Below, piece by piece: positions 7,442 through 15,636 of a stretch of 20,596 nt of DNA. The DNA is taken from contig CALBET010000253.1 in assembly GCA_937888665.1 (NCBI GenBank), forward strand, positions 1 to 20,596. The letters are read 5' to 3'. The position numbers and the translations under genes are program-made. Position 1 is the stretch's first letter, and each line of letters starts with the position of its first letter. The notes beneath the pieces are model-generated. The model did no database searches, was not told where the DNA came from, and saw only the letters and a program-made list of their open reading frames with translations. The stretch comes from an uncultured Acidobacteriota bacterium. Its GTDB lineage: Bacteria > Acidobacteriota > Vicinamibacteria > Vicinamibacterales > UBA8438.

Positions 7442-9709
7442 CTACTGTCCGGTGGGTCCGGTTGGTGCGTCTGCGCCCGGTCGCAGATGCTCGAGAATGA
7501 AGTCGAGCATGCCGTGGCGCAGATGGGTGTTCAGGTCCGGGTCCGTCACGCCGTGGCGGGACTTGGGGTACAGCATCAATTCGAACCGCTTCCCGGCCTT
7601 CTGTAATGCGTAGGTGAACTGCAGTGTGCTCTGCAGGTGGACATTGTCATCCATCGTGCCGTGCAGCAGGAGCAGCGCGCCGTGCAGGTCGGCGGCGTTG
7701 AAGCGCGGCGAACTCTGGCGATAGCCCTCCGGGTTGTTCTGGGGCGTCCGCATGAAGCGCTCGGTGTAGATGGTGTCGTAGTCGCGCCAGTCGCTGACGG
7801 TTCCACCAGCGATGCCCATGACGAAACTCTCACTGTGCGTGAGCGCGTAGCTCGCCATGAACCCGCCGTAGCTCCATCCCTCAATGCCGATCCGTGACCC
7901 GTCGACGTAGGGTTGCTGCTTCAGCCAGGTGACCCCGTCCTCGATGTCCCGCAGTTCCAGTTCGCCGAAGCGCTGGTAGACCGGCCAGGTCGACACCGCG
8001 CCCTTTCCGCTTGCCGTGCGGTTGTCCATGACCCACACAATGATGCCGTGCTGTGCGAGCAGTTGGTAGAACATCAGGCTCCCGCCGCCCCAGGCGTTCT
8101 GCACCTGCTGCGCATGGGGGCCGCCGTAGGTGTGCTGGAACACCGGATACCGTCGTGACGGCTCGAAGTCCGGCGGTTTGATCATCATGGCTTCCATCAC
8201 AAAGCCGTCGCGAGCGGTGACCTGCAGGAACTCGGGAACCGCCAGCCAGTAGTCGTTCAGCGCCTCGACCGGGTTCTCGTCGACGACCCGCGTCTCGGTC
8301 CCGTCCGCCGCGTGCACCCGAACCTGGGGCGGGGTGTCGATGTCGCTCCAGGTATCGAGATAGCGCGCGAACCCTGGGCTGAAGCTGGCGCGGTGCGTGC
8401 CCGGTGACGCCGACAGCCGGGTCAGGGCACTTCCGTCCAGGTTCACCCGATAGACATCACTCCCAATCGGGCTACGCTCGGTTCCTGAAAAATAGACAGG
8501 GGTGCTTGCGTCGTCTTTGTTCACGCCGTGCAGCGTGCGTAGCTCCCACTCACCGGCGGTCACCTGGGTGATCAGCGTGCCATCCGCCTCGTAGTGGTAC
8601 AGATGCTTCCAGCCCGTTCGTTCACTCAGCCAGAGGAACGTGCCGTCTTCGAGCCAGGTCGGGACGCCGTGCACATCCACCCACGCCGAGGTCGTTTCCT
8701 GAAGGAGTCGGGTGGTCGTCGCGTGCTCAGGGTCGCCCAGGTTGAGGTCGAGCCAGGTCTGCTCCCGGTTCTGCACCTGAAACACCACGTTGGTCCCGTC
8801 CGGAGACCACCCGACGGACACCACCAGCATGTCGGCTGGTGTGTAGTGATCCAGATCGATCCAGGTGGTGTCGCCACCGACCGCCGGCACGACCCCCAGC
8901 CGCACGAGCGGGTTCGCATCACCTGCCTTCGGATAGTCCGTGACTTCCAGACCAAGCCGATACGGCAAATGGTCGACCACCGTGTACTCCTGAACCGGGC
9001 TTTCGTCGGTCTGCAGGTAGGTCAGTCGCGTCGAGTCCGGACTCCACCAGAACCCCTTGAAGTCGCCTCGTCCGTAGATCTCCTCTTGATAGACCCAGTC
9101 TAGTTCGCCGTTGAGCAGGTCGGCGGTGCCGCCACGCGTGAGCGCCCATTCACGGCGCTGTGCCACATCGACCACCACGAGGTCGTGATCGCGCACGAAG
9201 GCGACCATGGCGCCATCGGGGCTGAATGTCGGCATTCGTTCCCGGGAGAGATCCCGGGTCAGGCGCCGAACGCGCCAACCGTCTGACCCCGTCCCGCCGT
9301 AGTAGTACAGGTCGTTTGAAATATCCACGACCAACGCCCCGTGGTCGGGGGCCCATACCAATCCTCCGGAGCGCGCTGCCCCACGTGCTGCGTCGCGGCT
9401 CATGCCAGGGGTGTCGGCCAGTTGGCGCTCAAACTCGTCGAGGTCCAGGTACGGTTCCTCGGCGCCGGTGTCGGCTTCGACACGCAGCAACTCCGTCCGA
9501 CCGCTCACGCGGTCGCGTTCTCTGACGAGATAATGCGTGTCGGTGAGCCAGTGGAGCCCGGTGGGTACACGTCCGGAGAAGTCGACCCGAGCCTCCGGCG
9601 CGTAGATCTGGTCAATGGTGAGCGCCTGCTGCTGCGCTGGGGCCAGATGCGGCGCGAGCAATGTCGCCGTCGCCACAAACGCAGCGGGTAGGAAATGAGG
9701 GCGCGTCAT
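7442..9709 (-). CDS. Dipeptidyl peptidase IV-type serine peptidase (S9B), secreted
   Basis: This 755-aa exopeptidase should remove N-terminal X-Pro or X-Ala dipeptides. A signal peptide (about 1-25, cleavage near APAQ) sends it out of the cytoplasm. The N-terminal beta-propeller (about 40-490) contains the DPP IV double-glutamate loop LDWVYQEEIYGR (Glu209/Glu210), which grips the substrate N-terminus. The alpha/beta-hydrolase domain follows: oxyanion Tyr528 in TYGGPHAQ, nucleophile Ser613 in GWSYGGFMAS, acid Asp687 in HGTMDDNVH and His719 in KSRHGV. All key residues are present and the length is normal. The ATG at 9709 has an AAGGGAGA ribosome site upstream. It is divergent from the DPP III gene, and its 3' end lies 18 bp from the DoxX stop. 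Confidence 0.96.
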   Translation of the reverse strand: MTRPHFLPAAFVATATLLAPHLAPAQQQALTIDQIYAPEARVDFSGRVPTGLHWLTDTHYLVRERDRVSGRTELLRVEADTGAEEPYLDLDEFERQLADTPGMSRDAARGAARSGGLVWAPDHGALVVDISNDLYYYGGTGSDGWRVRRLTRDLSRERMPTFSPDGAMVAFVRDHDLVVVDVAQRREWALTRGGTADLLNGELDWVYQEEIYGRGDFKGFWWSPDSTRLTYLQTDESPVQEYTVVDHLPYRLGLEVTDYPKAGDANPLVRLGVVPAVGGDTTWIDLDHYTPADMLVVSVGWSPDGTNVVFQVQNREQTWLDLNLGDPEHATTTRLLQETTSAWVDVHGVPTWLEDGTFLWLSERTGWKHLYHYEADGTLITQVTAGEWELRTLHGVNKDDASTPVYFSGTERSPIGSDVYRVNLDGSALTRLSASPGTHRASFSPGFARYLDTWSDIDTPPQVRVHAADGTETRVVDENPVEALNDYWLAVPEFLQVTARDGFVMEAMMIKPPDFEPSRRYPVFQHTYGGPHAQQVQNAWGGGSLMFYQLLAQHGIIVWVMDNRTASGKGAVSTWPVYQRFGELELRDIEDGVTWLKQQPYVDGSRIGIEGWSYGGFMASYALTHSESFVMGIAGGTVSDWRDYDTIYTERFMRTPQNNPEGYRQSSPRFNAADLHGALLLLHGTMDDNVHLQSTLQFTYALQKAGKRFELMLYPKSRHGVTDPDLNTHLRHGMLDFILEHLRPGADAPTGPTGQ

Positions 9710-9846
9710 GACGGGTCTCCCTTGGCTGGAGCAGGCCGAGCTGCCCGTTTCCGTGCCACGTGGGGTTCCACCACGGGCTGCGAGCGGGTCGGGTTAAGCT
9801 TAGCAAAGATTGACGGAGCGTCCGCGACGGCTTGCGGGGAGGATCG
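9710..9846. promoter_or_regulatory. Shared divergent region between DPP IV and DPP III genes
   Basis: These 137 bases separate two divergent peptidase genes and must hold both promoters. The ribosome site for the minus-strand gene lies near 9716-9722, and GGGGAGGA for the plus-strand gene at 9836-9843. I could not identify -35/-10 boxes or a convincing operator. A slightly AT-richer patch (9793-9812, around AAGCTTAGCAAAG) is the best candidate promoter core. Confidence 0.45.
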
Positions 9847-11859
9847 ATGCGACAACGAGGAGCGGTGATGCTGGCAACGGTGGTCGGTGTGGCACTGTCC
9901 GGTGGGGGCCCGGTTGCGACGGCGGCACAGGAGTCCGGCGAGCGCCCCTATTTGCTGGAACGGGTCGACGACGCCGCCATTGTGCAGCTCTACGCCGACG
10001 GCTTCGAGTCGTTGTCGCTGCGGGAGAAGACGCTGATCTGGCATCTCTATCACGCCGCGTTGGCCGGCCGCGATATCTACTATGACCAGCGCTACGAGCA
10101 CAATCTCGAGATGCGCGAGGTGCTCGAGGAGATCATCACGCATCCGGCCGGCATCGACCCCGGCACACTTGACGCCATCCAGCAGTACACCAAGCTGTTC
10201 TGGTTGAACACCGGACCGTTCAACAACCTGACGGCCCGCAAGTTCGTCATGAAAACGACCCCGGCTGCGTTCGCCACCGCGGCGGCCGTCGCGGCGCAAG
10301 CCGGGGCGACGTTCCCGACGCACGCTGGAGAGACGGTGGCGGAGATGGTGGCGCGCATGGAGCCCCTGTTCTTCGACGCCGCGGTCGACCCGATTGTGAC
10401 CAACAAAGCCCCAGGGCCGGGCGACGACCTCCTCCTTTCGAGCGCAAACAATCTCTACAAGGGCGTCTCGATAGCCGATCTCGACCGGTTCGAGGAGCAA
10501 TACCCGTTGACGTCCAGGCTGGTCAACGTGGATGGCGGGCTGGTCGAGGAGGTGTACAAGGTCGGGGGTAAGTACAGCGAGCAGATCACCGCGATTGTTC
10601 AGCACCTCGAGGCGGCGGTGCCGTTCGCGAGTGAGCCGATGGCGAAGGCGCTCCGTGCGAACGCGGCCTACTACCGCACCGGCGCCCCCGTGGACCAGCG
10701 TGCCTACGACGTTGCCTGGGTCGAGGACCAGGAGTCGAGCGTTGACACCATCAACGGGTTCACCGAGGTGTATATGGACGCCCGCGGTGCGAAGGGCGCG
10801 TGGGAGGCGCTGGTGTTCTATGTGAACCCGGAGAAGACCGGCGCGATCAAGGCGCTGGCCGCCAATGCGCAGTGGTTCGAGGACAGGATGCCGTGGGACC
10901 CGAAGTACCGCAAAGACAGCGTGACCGGTATCACGGCCAATGCCATCGACGTGGTGATCGAGACCGGTGACTCCGGACCGATCACCCCGATTGGCATCAA
11001 CCTGCCGAACAGCCAAGCGGTGCGTGAGCAGTACGGGAGCAAGTCTGTGTCGCTGTCCAATGTGAACGAGGCGTACGATCAATCCAGCCCCGCGAATTAT
11101 CGCCAGGAGTTCGCGTGGACCCCGCAAGAAGCGGAACGATCACGCCGGTGGGGCGGGCTGGCCGGCGAGATGACGACGAACATGCACGAGGTGATTGGCC
11201 ATGCGTCCGGGAAGCTGGCCGAGCGGTTCGGTGGTTCGTCCCAGCCGGATTTGAAGGAGCAGTACTCCGCGCTGGAGGAGGCGCGGGCCGACCTGGTCGG
11301 GTTGTATTTCCTCCCGGACCCCAAGCTGGTCGAGCTGGGTGTGTTGCCGGCTGACGCGCAAGAAGAGATTGTTCGCGCGGAGTACGAGGGCTATACCCGG
11401 AACGCGCTGCTCCAGCTGCGTCGTATCCGCGAGGGCACCCAAATCGAAGAAGACCACATGCGGAATCGCCAGATGATCGTTCGCTGGCTGATGGACAAGA
11501 CCAGCGCGATCGTGCCGCGCACCCGCGACGGGAAGACGTTCTACGTGATGGAAGACTGGCGAGCGTTTCGGGCCGGTGTCGGGACACTACTGGCGGAGGT
11601 TCAGCGGATCAAGTCTGAAGGCGACTACGAGGCCGCGCGGACGCTGTTCGAGTCCTATGGCATCCACTTCGATGCCGCTCTGCGGGACGAAGTGGTCGAG
11701 CGCGTGGAGTCGGTTGGCCTGCCGTCGTACACCGGCTTCGTGCAGCCACGCCTGGAGTCGGTCGTTGACGCCGCCGGCGCCATCACCGACGTGCGCATCT
11801 CCTACCCACTGGACTTCACCGCCCAGATGCTGGAGTACTCCGGGAAGCAGATGCCGTAG
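9847..11859 (+). CDS. Dipeptidyl peptidase III-type zinc peptidase (M49), secreted
   Basis: This 670-aa metallopeptidase should release dipeptides from the N-terminus of short peptides. The M49 signature is intact: HEVIGHASGK (His447, Glu448, His452; HExxGH with one residue more than HExxH) and EEARAD (477-482), whose second Glu is the third zinc ligand in the family. An N-terminal hydrophobic stretch after MRQRG, ending near ATAAQ, looks like a signal peptide, so export is likely, unlike cytosolic mammalian DPP III. The start was chosen at ATG 9847. An in-frame TTG at 9832 and an ATG at 9868 (with GAGGAG 5 bases upstream) are alternatives. Its 3' end overlaps the opposing membrane-protein gene by 44 bp. 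Confidence 0.94.
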   Translation: MRQRGAVMLATVVGVALSGGGPVATAAQESGERPYLLERVDDAAIVQLYADGFESLSLREKTLIWHLYHAALAGRDIYYDQRYEHNLEMREVLEEIITHPAGIDPGTLDAIQQYTKLFWLNTGPFNNLTARKFVMKTTPAAFATAAAVAAQAGATFPTHAGETVAEMVARMEPLFFDAAVDPIVTNKAPGPGDDLLLSSANNLYKGVSIADLDRFEEQYPLTSRLVNVDGGLVEEVYKVGGKYSEQITAIVQHLEAAVPFASEPMAKALRANAAYYRTGAPVDQRAYDVAWVEDQESSVDTINGFTEVYMDARGAKGAWEALVFYVNPEKTGAIKALAANAQWFEDRMPWDPKYRKDSVTGITANAIDVVIETGDSGPITPIGINLPNSQAVREQYGSKSVSLSNVNEAYDQSSPANYRQEFAWTPQEAERSRRWGGLAGEMTTNMHEVIGHASGKLAERFGGSSQPDLKEQYSALEEARADLVGLYFLPDPKLVELGVLPADAQEEIVRAEYEGYTRNALLQLRRIREGTQIEEDHMRNRQMIVRWLMDKTSAIVPRTRDGKTFYVMEDWRAFRAGVGTLLAEVQRIKSEGDYEAARTLFESYGIHFDAALRDEVVERVESVGLPSYTGFVQPRLESVVDAAGAITDVRISYPLDFTAQMLEYSGKQMP

Positions 11860-13069
11860 GTGTCCGCCTGAGCTGAGCCGTTGTTCGGTCGCCGAACGCC
11901 AGCCCTGTCAACAGGATGACGGTGAGGTTGACGTAGACGAACCGGGGGTAGTACGCACCCCCCAGAATCATCGTCGGCACGATGGCCGTGACCGCGACGG
12001 CCACGAGGAGCCATCGGCGCCACCCCGGCGTCCGCACGATCAGCCAGGCTGCGAGCGCACTCCCGAACGGCGCAAAGACCATCGCGATCGCCAGCGTCAG
12101 CGGCTCTTCGTTGGCATGGTAGCCAAGATACAGGAGAACCTTCGATCCCAGGACGGAGGCGATCGCGACCAGGCCGTCCGCGGGGCCTGCCGCCGGCTTC
12201 GCCGTCGAGCCCAGATTCGTCACCAGAAACCTGAGCTCGCCCGCGTAGTAGAGGTTGTGGTAGATCGGCAACCCCAGAACCACGGTGTGGGGCGCGATCA
12301 GCCACCAGCGCCGCGTGGTGAACGCGATCACCCCAACCAGGATGAGCGAGACCAACAGCAGGTTCTGTCGCACGAACGGTACGAGTGCGAGCAGCATGAC
12401 GGCGGTGACATCTCGGCCTCGGACCAGGTGCCAGACGAACAGCATGAACAGCGTGACCGCCAACCACTCGGTGTTTCCCAGGAGCACGTTCTTGGCCGCA
12501 TACGGCGCTGAGGCCAGGAGAAACCCGGAGACCGCCACGAACCATGTCCGTTCCACACGCGTTTCGAGGGCGTGCAGAAGCGTCAGGGAAGCCACAAGCA
12601 GTGCCGCCATGTCGAACAGCTGCATGCCACGATGCTCTCCACCCAGCAGAGCGATCGTGGCCGCCAGCCAGTAGCGATACCCGGGTTGGTCGACATAGGC
12701 GCGAGCGTCGTGCACCAGGCCATCCGAGCCCCACAACGTGCGGTGCTCGACGATGTTGTGCGCGTACAGGCTGTAGCGGTAGGCGTCGTCCGAGTCCAGA
12801 TGGACGATCGGCGCGGCGAATAGGTCAACGAATGGCAGGCACAGGAGCCCGAACAGAATCGTCGCTGCTGCCACGTCCCGACCACCGAAGCGGCCCAGCC
12901 AGCCGACACACACGGCAAACGTCATCGACCCGACGAATGGCACCAGCAAGCCGACCGTGTGCATGCCGATTGCATGGGCGTTGGCGTAGAGCGGTGGCTT
13001 GAGAAGCCACTCGGCGGTCACGCCGCCGATGAGCAGAACCCCGAAGAGCCAGAGAAGTCGGTGGCGCAT
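11816..13069 (-). CDS. Polytopic membrane protein, GT-C glycosyltransferase-like
   Basis: This 417-aa protein has roughly 9-11 hydrophobic segments. After the first three helices comes a loop with HLDSDDAYRYSLYAHNI (acidic residues 92, 94, 95) and YVDQPGYRYWLAA (125-137). This layout, an acidic loop after the first helices and a second QPGY-type loop, resembles GT-C polyprenyl-phosphate-sugar transferases such as the GT39/ArnT group. The assignment is by pattern, not by a defining motif. The start was chosen at ATG 13069 (MRHRLLWLF) with GGAA just upstream; the frame stays open to 13180, but that extension would cross the divergent gene. Its last 44 bases overlap the 3' end of the DPP III gene. 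A role in cell-surface glycan synthesis is likely. Confidence 0.65.
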   Translation of the reverse strand: MRHRLLWLFGVLLIGGVTAEWLLKPPLYANAHAIGMHTVGLLVPFVGSMTFAVCVGWLGRFGGRDVAAATILFGLLCLPFVDLFAAPIVHLDSDDAYRYSLYAHNIVEHRTLWGSDGLVHDARAYVDQPGYRYWLAATIALLGGEHRGMQLFDMAALLVASLTLLHALETRVERTWFVAVSGFLLASAPYAAKNVLLGNTEWLAVTLFMLFVWHLVRGRDVTAVMLLALVPFVRQNLLLVSLILVGVIAFTTRRWWLIAPHTVVLGLPIYHNLYYAGELRFLVTNLGSTAKPAAGPADGLVAIASVLGSKVLLYLGYHANEEPLTLAIAMVFAPFGSALAAWLIVRTPGWRRWLLVAVAVTAIVPTMILGGAYYPRFVYVNLTVILLTGLAFGDRTTAQLRRTPTASASRSTPASGR

Positions 13070-13145
13070 GGCTGTTCCGGGGCACATTCTACTTGCTCTC
13101 GCGAACGCCTCGTGGGGCGCATCGTCGTTCGGATACCCTAGGCAC

Positions 13146-13826
13146 ATGTCTTTCGCTCCGGCTGCGCGCGCCTGGCTCATGCGCGGTCTTGTGCTGGCCG
13201 GGAGTTCCCTGCTGACCCTCGCGGTGGTCGAAGGGGCGTTCCGCCTGTACGAGTCTCGGCGCCTTGAGGCGTCCGGCGAGCTCTGGGCTGTCTACGACGA
13301 GACGCTCGGTTACCGGAACAACCCGGCCTTCGGAGACCACAACGCAGCCGGCTTTCGTGACCGCCCGGGCGCGCCCAAAGACGGGCGATTTCGCATCGTC
13401 GTGCTCGGCGACTCGGTCGCGTACTACGGTGACGATGTGGACGACACGTTTCCGGGGCGGCTTCGAACACGGCTCAACGAAGCGGACGGCGACGAGCGGT
13501 TCGATGTCGTCAACACCGCCGTGCGTGGATGGACGAACTGGCAGGAGGTGCGCTTTCTCGAACGCCAGGTGGACGAGCTCGCACCGGATCTCGTGTTGGT
13601 GGCCATGGTCCTCAACGATTGCCATCGGGTCCTGCATTCATTTCAGGTTGATGACGGGCGAATCGTCGGGCAGGCGTTTGATTTCGATCCGGAGGTGGTG
13701 GCACAGGTCGATTCCTGGCTCTATCTGACGTTGCGTCGGAGCCACTTTCTTGTCTGGGCGCGTCGACAGCTGGGCCAGCTCGACGCTGACGCCATCGGGG
13801 GGTCGGACGGTTATGCGTTGGGGTAG
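13146..13826 (+). CDS. SGNH/GDSL-hydrolase-like protein, C-terminally truncated
   Basis: A 226-aa protein with one N-terminal membrane anchor (about 10-30) followed by an SGNH hydrolase fold. Block I is IVVLGDSVAYYGDDV (nucleophile Ser90), block II is NTAVRGWTNWQE (Asn123, Gly127), and block III is VLNDC (Asn157, Asp158). The closing Asp-x-x-His block expected 100 or more residues later is absent; the protein stops at GGSDGYALG. The reading frame ends exactly where a fragment of a glycosyltransferase gene begins on the other strand (13811-13861), so a rearrangement probably cut it. It is likely catalytically dead. The start ATG 13146 lies 76 bp from the divergent membrane-protein gene. Such proteins usually acylate or deacylate cell-surface polysaccharide. 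Confidence 0.75.
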   Translation: MSFAPAARAWLMRGLVLAGSSLLTLAVVEGAFRLYESRRLEASGELWAVYDETLGYRNNPAFGDHNAAGFRDRPGAPKDGRFRIVVLGDSVAYYGDDVDDTFPGRLRTRLNEADGDERFDVVNTAVRGWTNWQEVRFLERQVDELAPDLVLVAMVLNDCHRVLHSFQVDDGRIVGQAFDFDPEVVAQVDSWLYLTLRRSHFLVWARRQLGQLDADAIGGSDGYALG

Positions 13827-13861
13827 AAGGTCGTGATCAGCAGGAAGCGCAGTCGTCTCAC
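13811..13861 (-). pseudogene. 5' remnant of a GT4-type glycosyltransferase gene
   Basis: From GTG 13861 the minus strand reads VRRLRFLLITTFYPNA and then stop. The segment RFLLITTFYP is the characteristic first beta-strand of many GT4 glycosyltransferases, which continue with a proline and a glycine-rich loop. Only about 15 residues survive before the sequence runs into the truncated SGNH gene. The match is short, so this rests on pattern recognition. Confidence 0.5.
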
Positions 13862-13869
13862 TCGGGCCG

Positions 13870-14225
13870 CTAGTGTAGTGCCCACACGCCGTGGGCGCGA
13901 CGTGAGGCTGGAACACGCGGGGTGTCGCCGCTCCAGTCCTCGAGCAGTCGCGTCAGGTTCTGCACGCCGCCGTCGGTCCCGAACGTGATCGGCGTGGCGC
14001 CCGGTCTCGCGTAGTTCCGTGACGTTCCGGTCGCGACGGCGAAACGGAAGTAGCTCGGCGCCGCGGGCGCCGGGCGGTGTAGGAGGTCCAGCGAATCCCA
14101 GTCGTTCCACGCGGTTGAGAGCAGGGTCACCGCGTCACCGGTAATGGCCGCCGAGGCGTGCGGGCGGGTCGCCAAAGCCACCTCTGTTCGCGTTGTACTG
14201 GCCCTTCACGTAGACCGCAGGTCGG
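13870..14225 (-). pseudogene. C-terminal remnant of a second PilX-like protein, frameshifted
   Basis: Read on the minus strand, AVYVKGQYNANRGGFGDPP (about 14220-14166) is followed, after a frameshift, by SAAITGDAVTLLSTAWNDW and later FGTDGGVQNLTRLLEDWSG (to about 13925). These match the intact PilX-like protein encoded at 17939-20488 (PVYIQGDYN...FGEPN...VIADAVTLLSNSWDDW...FGTDGGLHNFLRYLESWSG) in the same order and spacing. The two pieces sit in different frames and the conserved final about 50 residues are gone. It is a relic of a paralogous cluster on the opposite strand. Confidence 0.85.
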
Positions 14226-14263
14226 CTCGTGCTGGTCCGACCCGACCGTGTCGACCAAACTGC

Positions 14264-14456
14264 CCTCGGTCGCCTTTTCCTTCGCGATCAGGAGCTCGCC
14301 GCCAGGGTTCAGTGCCAGCACGCCATACGAAAAGACCCCGGCGAGCGAGAGGAGACCGGTGGCCATGACCACGCGCGCGAAGATGGTTTCGCCCAGCGTG
14401 AACCCGGTCTCAGCCGCGACCGCCGTACGGTGTCGCCACGCGCTGGGGTGGTCCAC
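14264..14456 (-). pseudogene. N-terminal remnant of a second PilV-like prepilin
   Basis: The minus strand encodes a type IV prepilin signature: ETG followed by FTLGETIFARVVMATGLL (Glu at +5 of the mature protein), then AKEKATE. This parallels the intact PilV-like protein at 16292-16846 (DAG, FTLMETLIAIPILATGLL, AKEKAAE). Homology stops near 14264, and about 40 bases later PilX-like sequence begins in another frame, so the rest of pilV, all of pilW and most of pilX have been deleted. Translation could start at GTG 14456, overlapping the stop of the upstream gene, but the product would be a short dead pilin. Confidence 0.85.
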
Positions 14457-15040
14457 TATCGCAGCCAGGCGGCCGGAACGTTTGCCCGTCTGGCCTCCGT
14501 GCGAATGTCCTCGAGTTCCTGGGTCAGGGCGTCAATCTGGCGCCGGGACTCGTCGAGTTCATCCACAGCCGCCTGCCGGTCTTGTTCGAGGACGGCGCGC
14601 TGTGCCGGGTCGTCGCGGGATGTAAAGTCGGTCCACAGGGTATCGACCCGGTTCTGCAGGGCCTCGGCCATCAACTCGGCCCGCTGCTGGGCCTGACGTA
14701 CCGCGCTGATCCGGCTGCGCCATGCATCTTCGTCGGGCGGCGGAGTGGCCGCTTCGGCTGGCGGAGTGGCCGCCTCGGCCGATGCTTCGGCCGCGGGTGT
14801 CTCCGCGGGTGGGCGCGACGACGGTGCGGGAGCGCTCCCCGTCGTGAGACGGCCGCTGCTTCTGAGATCGGCGTTGGTGTAGACCTTCTTCTCCTCGGCG
14901 CCAGGCCCCGCCTTTTCCGTCAGTTCGGCTCGACGTGATTTTTCCTGACGGGCCAGCTCAGCCAGAGACTGGGCCGTCACCTCCGAACTGCCAACGACCA
15001 GCAGCGCTCCAGCGATGCAACCGAGCATGCGTGGTGTCAT
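14456..15040 (-). CDS. Secreted coiled-coil protein with KVYTNADL motif, unknown function
   Basis: A 194-aa exported protein. The start was chosen at ATG 15040 (MTPRMLGCIAG), preceded by AGGAAG; the frame is open to 15130 without a better start. A signal peptide (1-24) ends near VTAQ. Next comes a charged helix LAELARQEKSRRAEL and the short motif KVYTNADL (52-59). I recall this arrangement from small secreted proteins of Acidobacteriota and delta-proteobacteria. An Ala/Pro/Glu-rich linker (68-105) leads to a coiled coil (about 107-187) rich in Gln, Glu and Arg. No catalytic motif is visible. Its 3' end abuts the decayed prepilin, so it once headed, or was fused beside, a pilin cluster on this strand; whether it works with pili is unknown. 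Confidence 0.75.
   Translation of the reverse strand: MTPRMLGCIAGALLVVGSSEVTAQSLAELARQEKSRRAELTEKAGPGAEEKKVYTNADLRSSGRLTTGSAPAPSSRPPAETPAAEASAEAATPPAEAATPPPDEDAWRSRISAVRQAQQRAELMAEALQNRVDTLWTDFTSRDDPAQRAVLEQDRQAAVDELDESRRQIDALTQELEDIRTEARRANVPAAWLR
14739..14780. repeat. 21-bp tandem duplication inside the coiled-coil gene
   Basis: Two 21-bp units (14739-14759 and 14760-14780) differ at 2 positions. In the protein they give the repeated AEAATPP of the Ala/Pro linker. The duplication keeps frame and is probably a slippage event. Confidence 0.75.
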
Positions 15041-15162
15041 GTGTCTTCCTGCCAGGGGCTCACAACGAACCTTCCACCGAGACGCGTACAGTCTAGCGCC
15101 CGCGTACGGTGATCGCAACGCGAACGCCACGTCCTGGGAACGACGCTTTTCGAGGCGAGGTC

Positions 15163-15636
15163 TCAGGGCGCTGTGGACCGAGCGGAGTCCGAGCCGATGA
15201 CGCGAACCAGCTCTTCAATCCGACCGCGAATACCGTCTACGTTGTCTGCCCCAGGCTCCATACCAAGGTATCGGGTGTAGGCGGCCATCGCGTCAGCCGG
15301 TCGGCCAAGAGACTCGTAGCTCTGGCCGATCGAGAGATAGACACGAAGTTCGTCTGGCACGAGTGTGATCATCTCGAGATACGTCGTGACGGTGTCTCGG
15401 TAGTCGCCCCACTCGTGCAGCGCGCGAGCCATCTTGTAGCGGGTGGAGTAGTCTTCGGGGCGTCACTGGATGGCCTGTCGATACGGTGCGGCGGCCCGAT
15501 TCCACCACCCGGACTCACCCAGGCGCACGGCCGGTGGCAACCCGTCGGAGCGCAGAAACTCAGCTGCTAACGTATGTCGAAAGAACGGTGTCACAAATTG
15601 GTACACCGGCGTGAAGCAAATGTCAATTTTAAGCAC
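15163..15636 (-). pseudogene. TPR-repeat protein gene interrupted by an in-frame TGA
   Basis: Minus-strand translation gives FLRSDGLPPAVRLGESGWWN, then YRQAIQ, a TGA at 15465-15463, and in the same frame RPEDYSTRYKMARALHEWGD, later RVYLSIGQSYESLGRPADAM and AYTRYLGMEPG, to the stop at 15163. A-I-Q-x-R-P-E-D is the ordinary junction between two TPR units, so the stop replaces a residue inside a repeat. The 3' part could restart at ATG 15432 as an 89-aa protein. Upstream, the frame has no good start and runs into the AT-rich array (a GTG exists at 15636). It is either a truncated, decaying gene or carries a sequencing error. TPR proteins often accompany pilus gene clusters. Confidence 0.7.

Noticed and set aside
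11576..12511. Plus-strand frame of 311 codons across the end of DPP III and the membrane-protein gene
   Set aside because: Low-complexity Arg/Gln-rich translation antisense to, or out of frame with, two well-supported genes.
15463..15465. Selenocysteine or programmed readthrough at the TPR gene's TGA
   Set aside because: The site lies in a structural TPR junction with no reason for selenocysteine, and I see no downstream stem-loop of SECIS type; a nonsense mutation is simpler.
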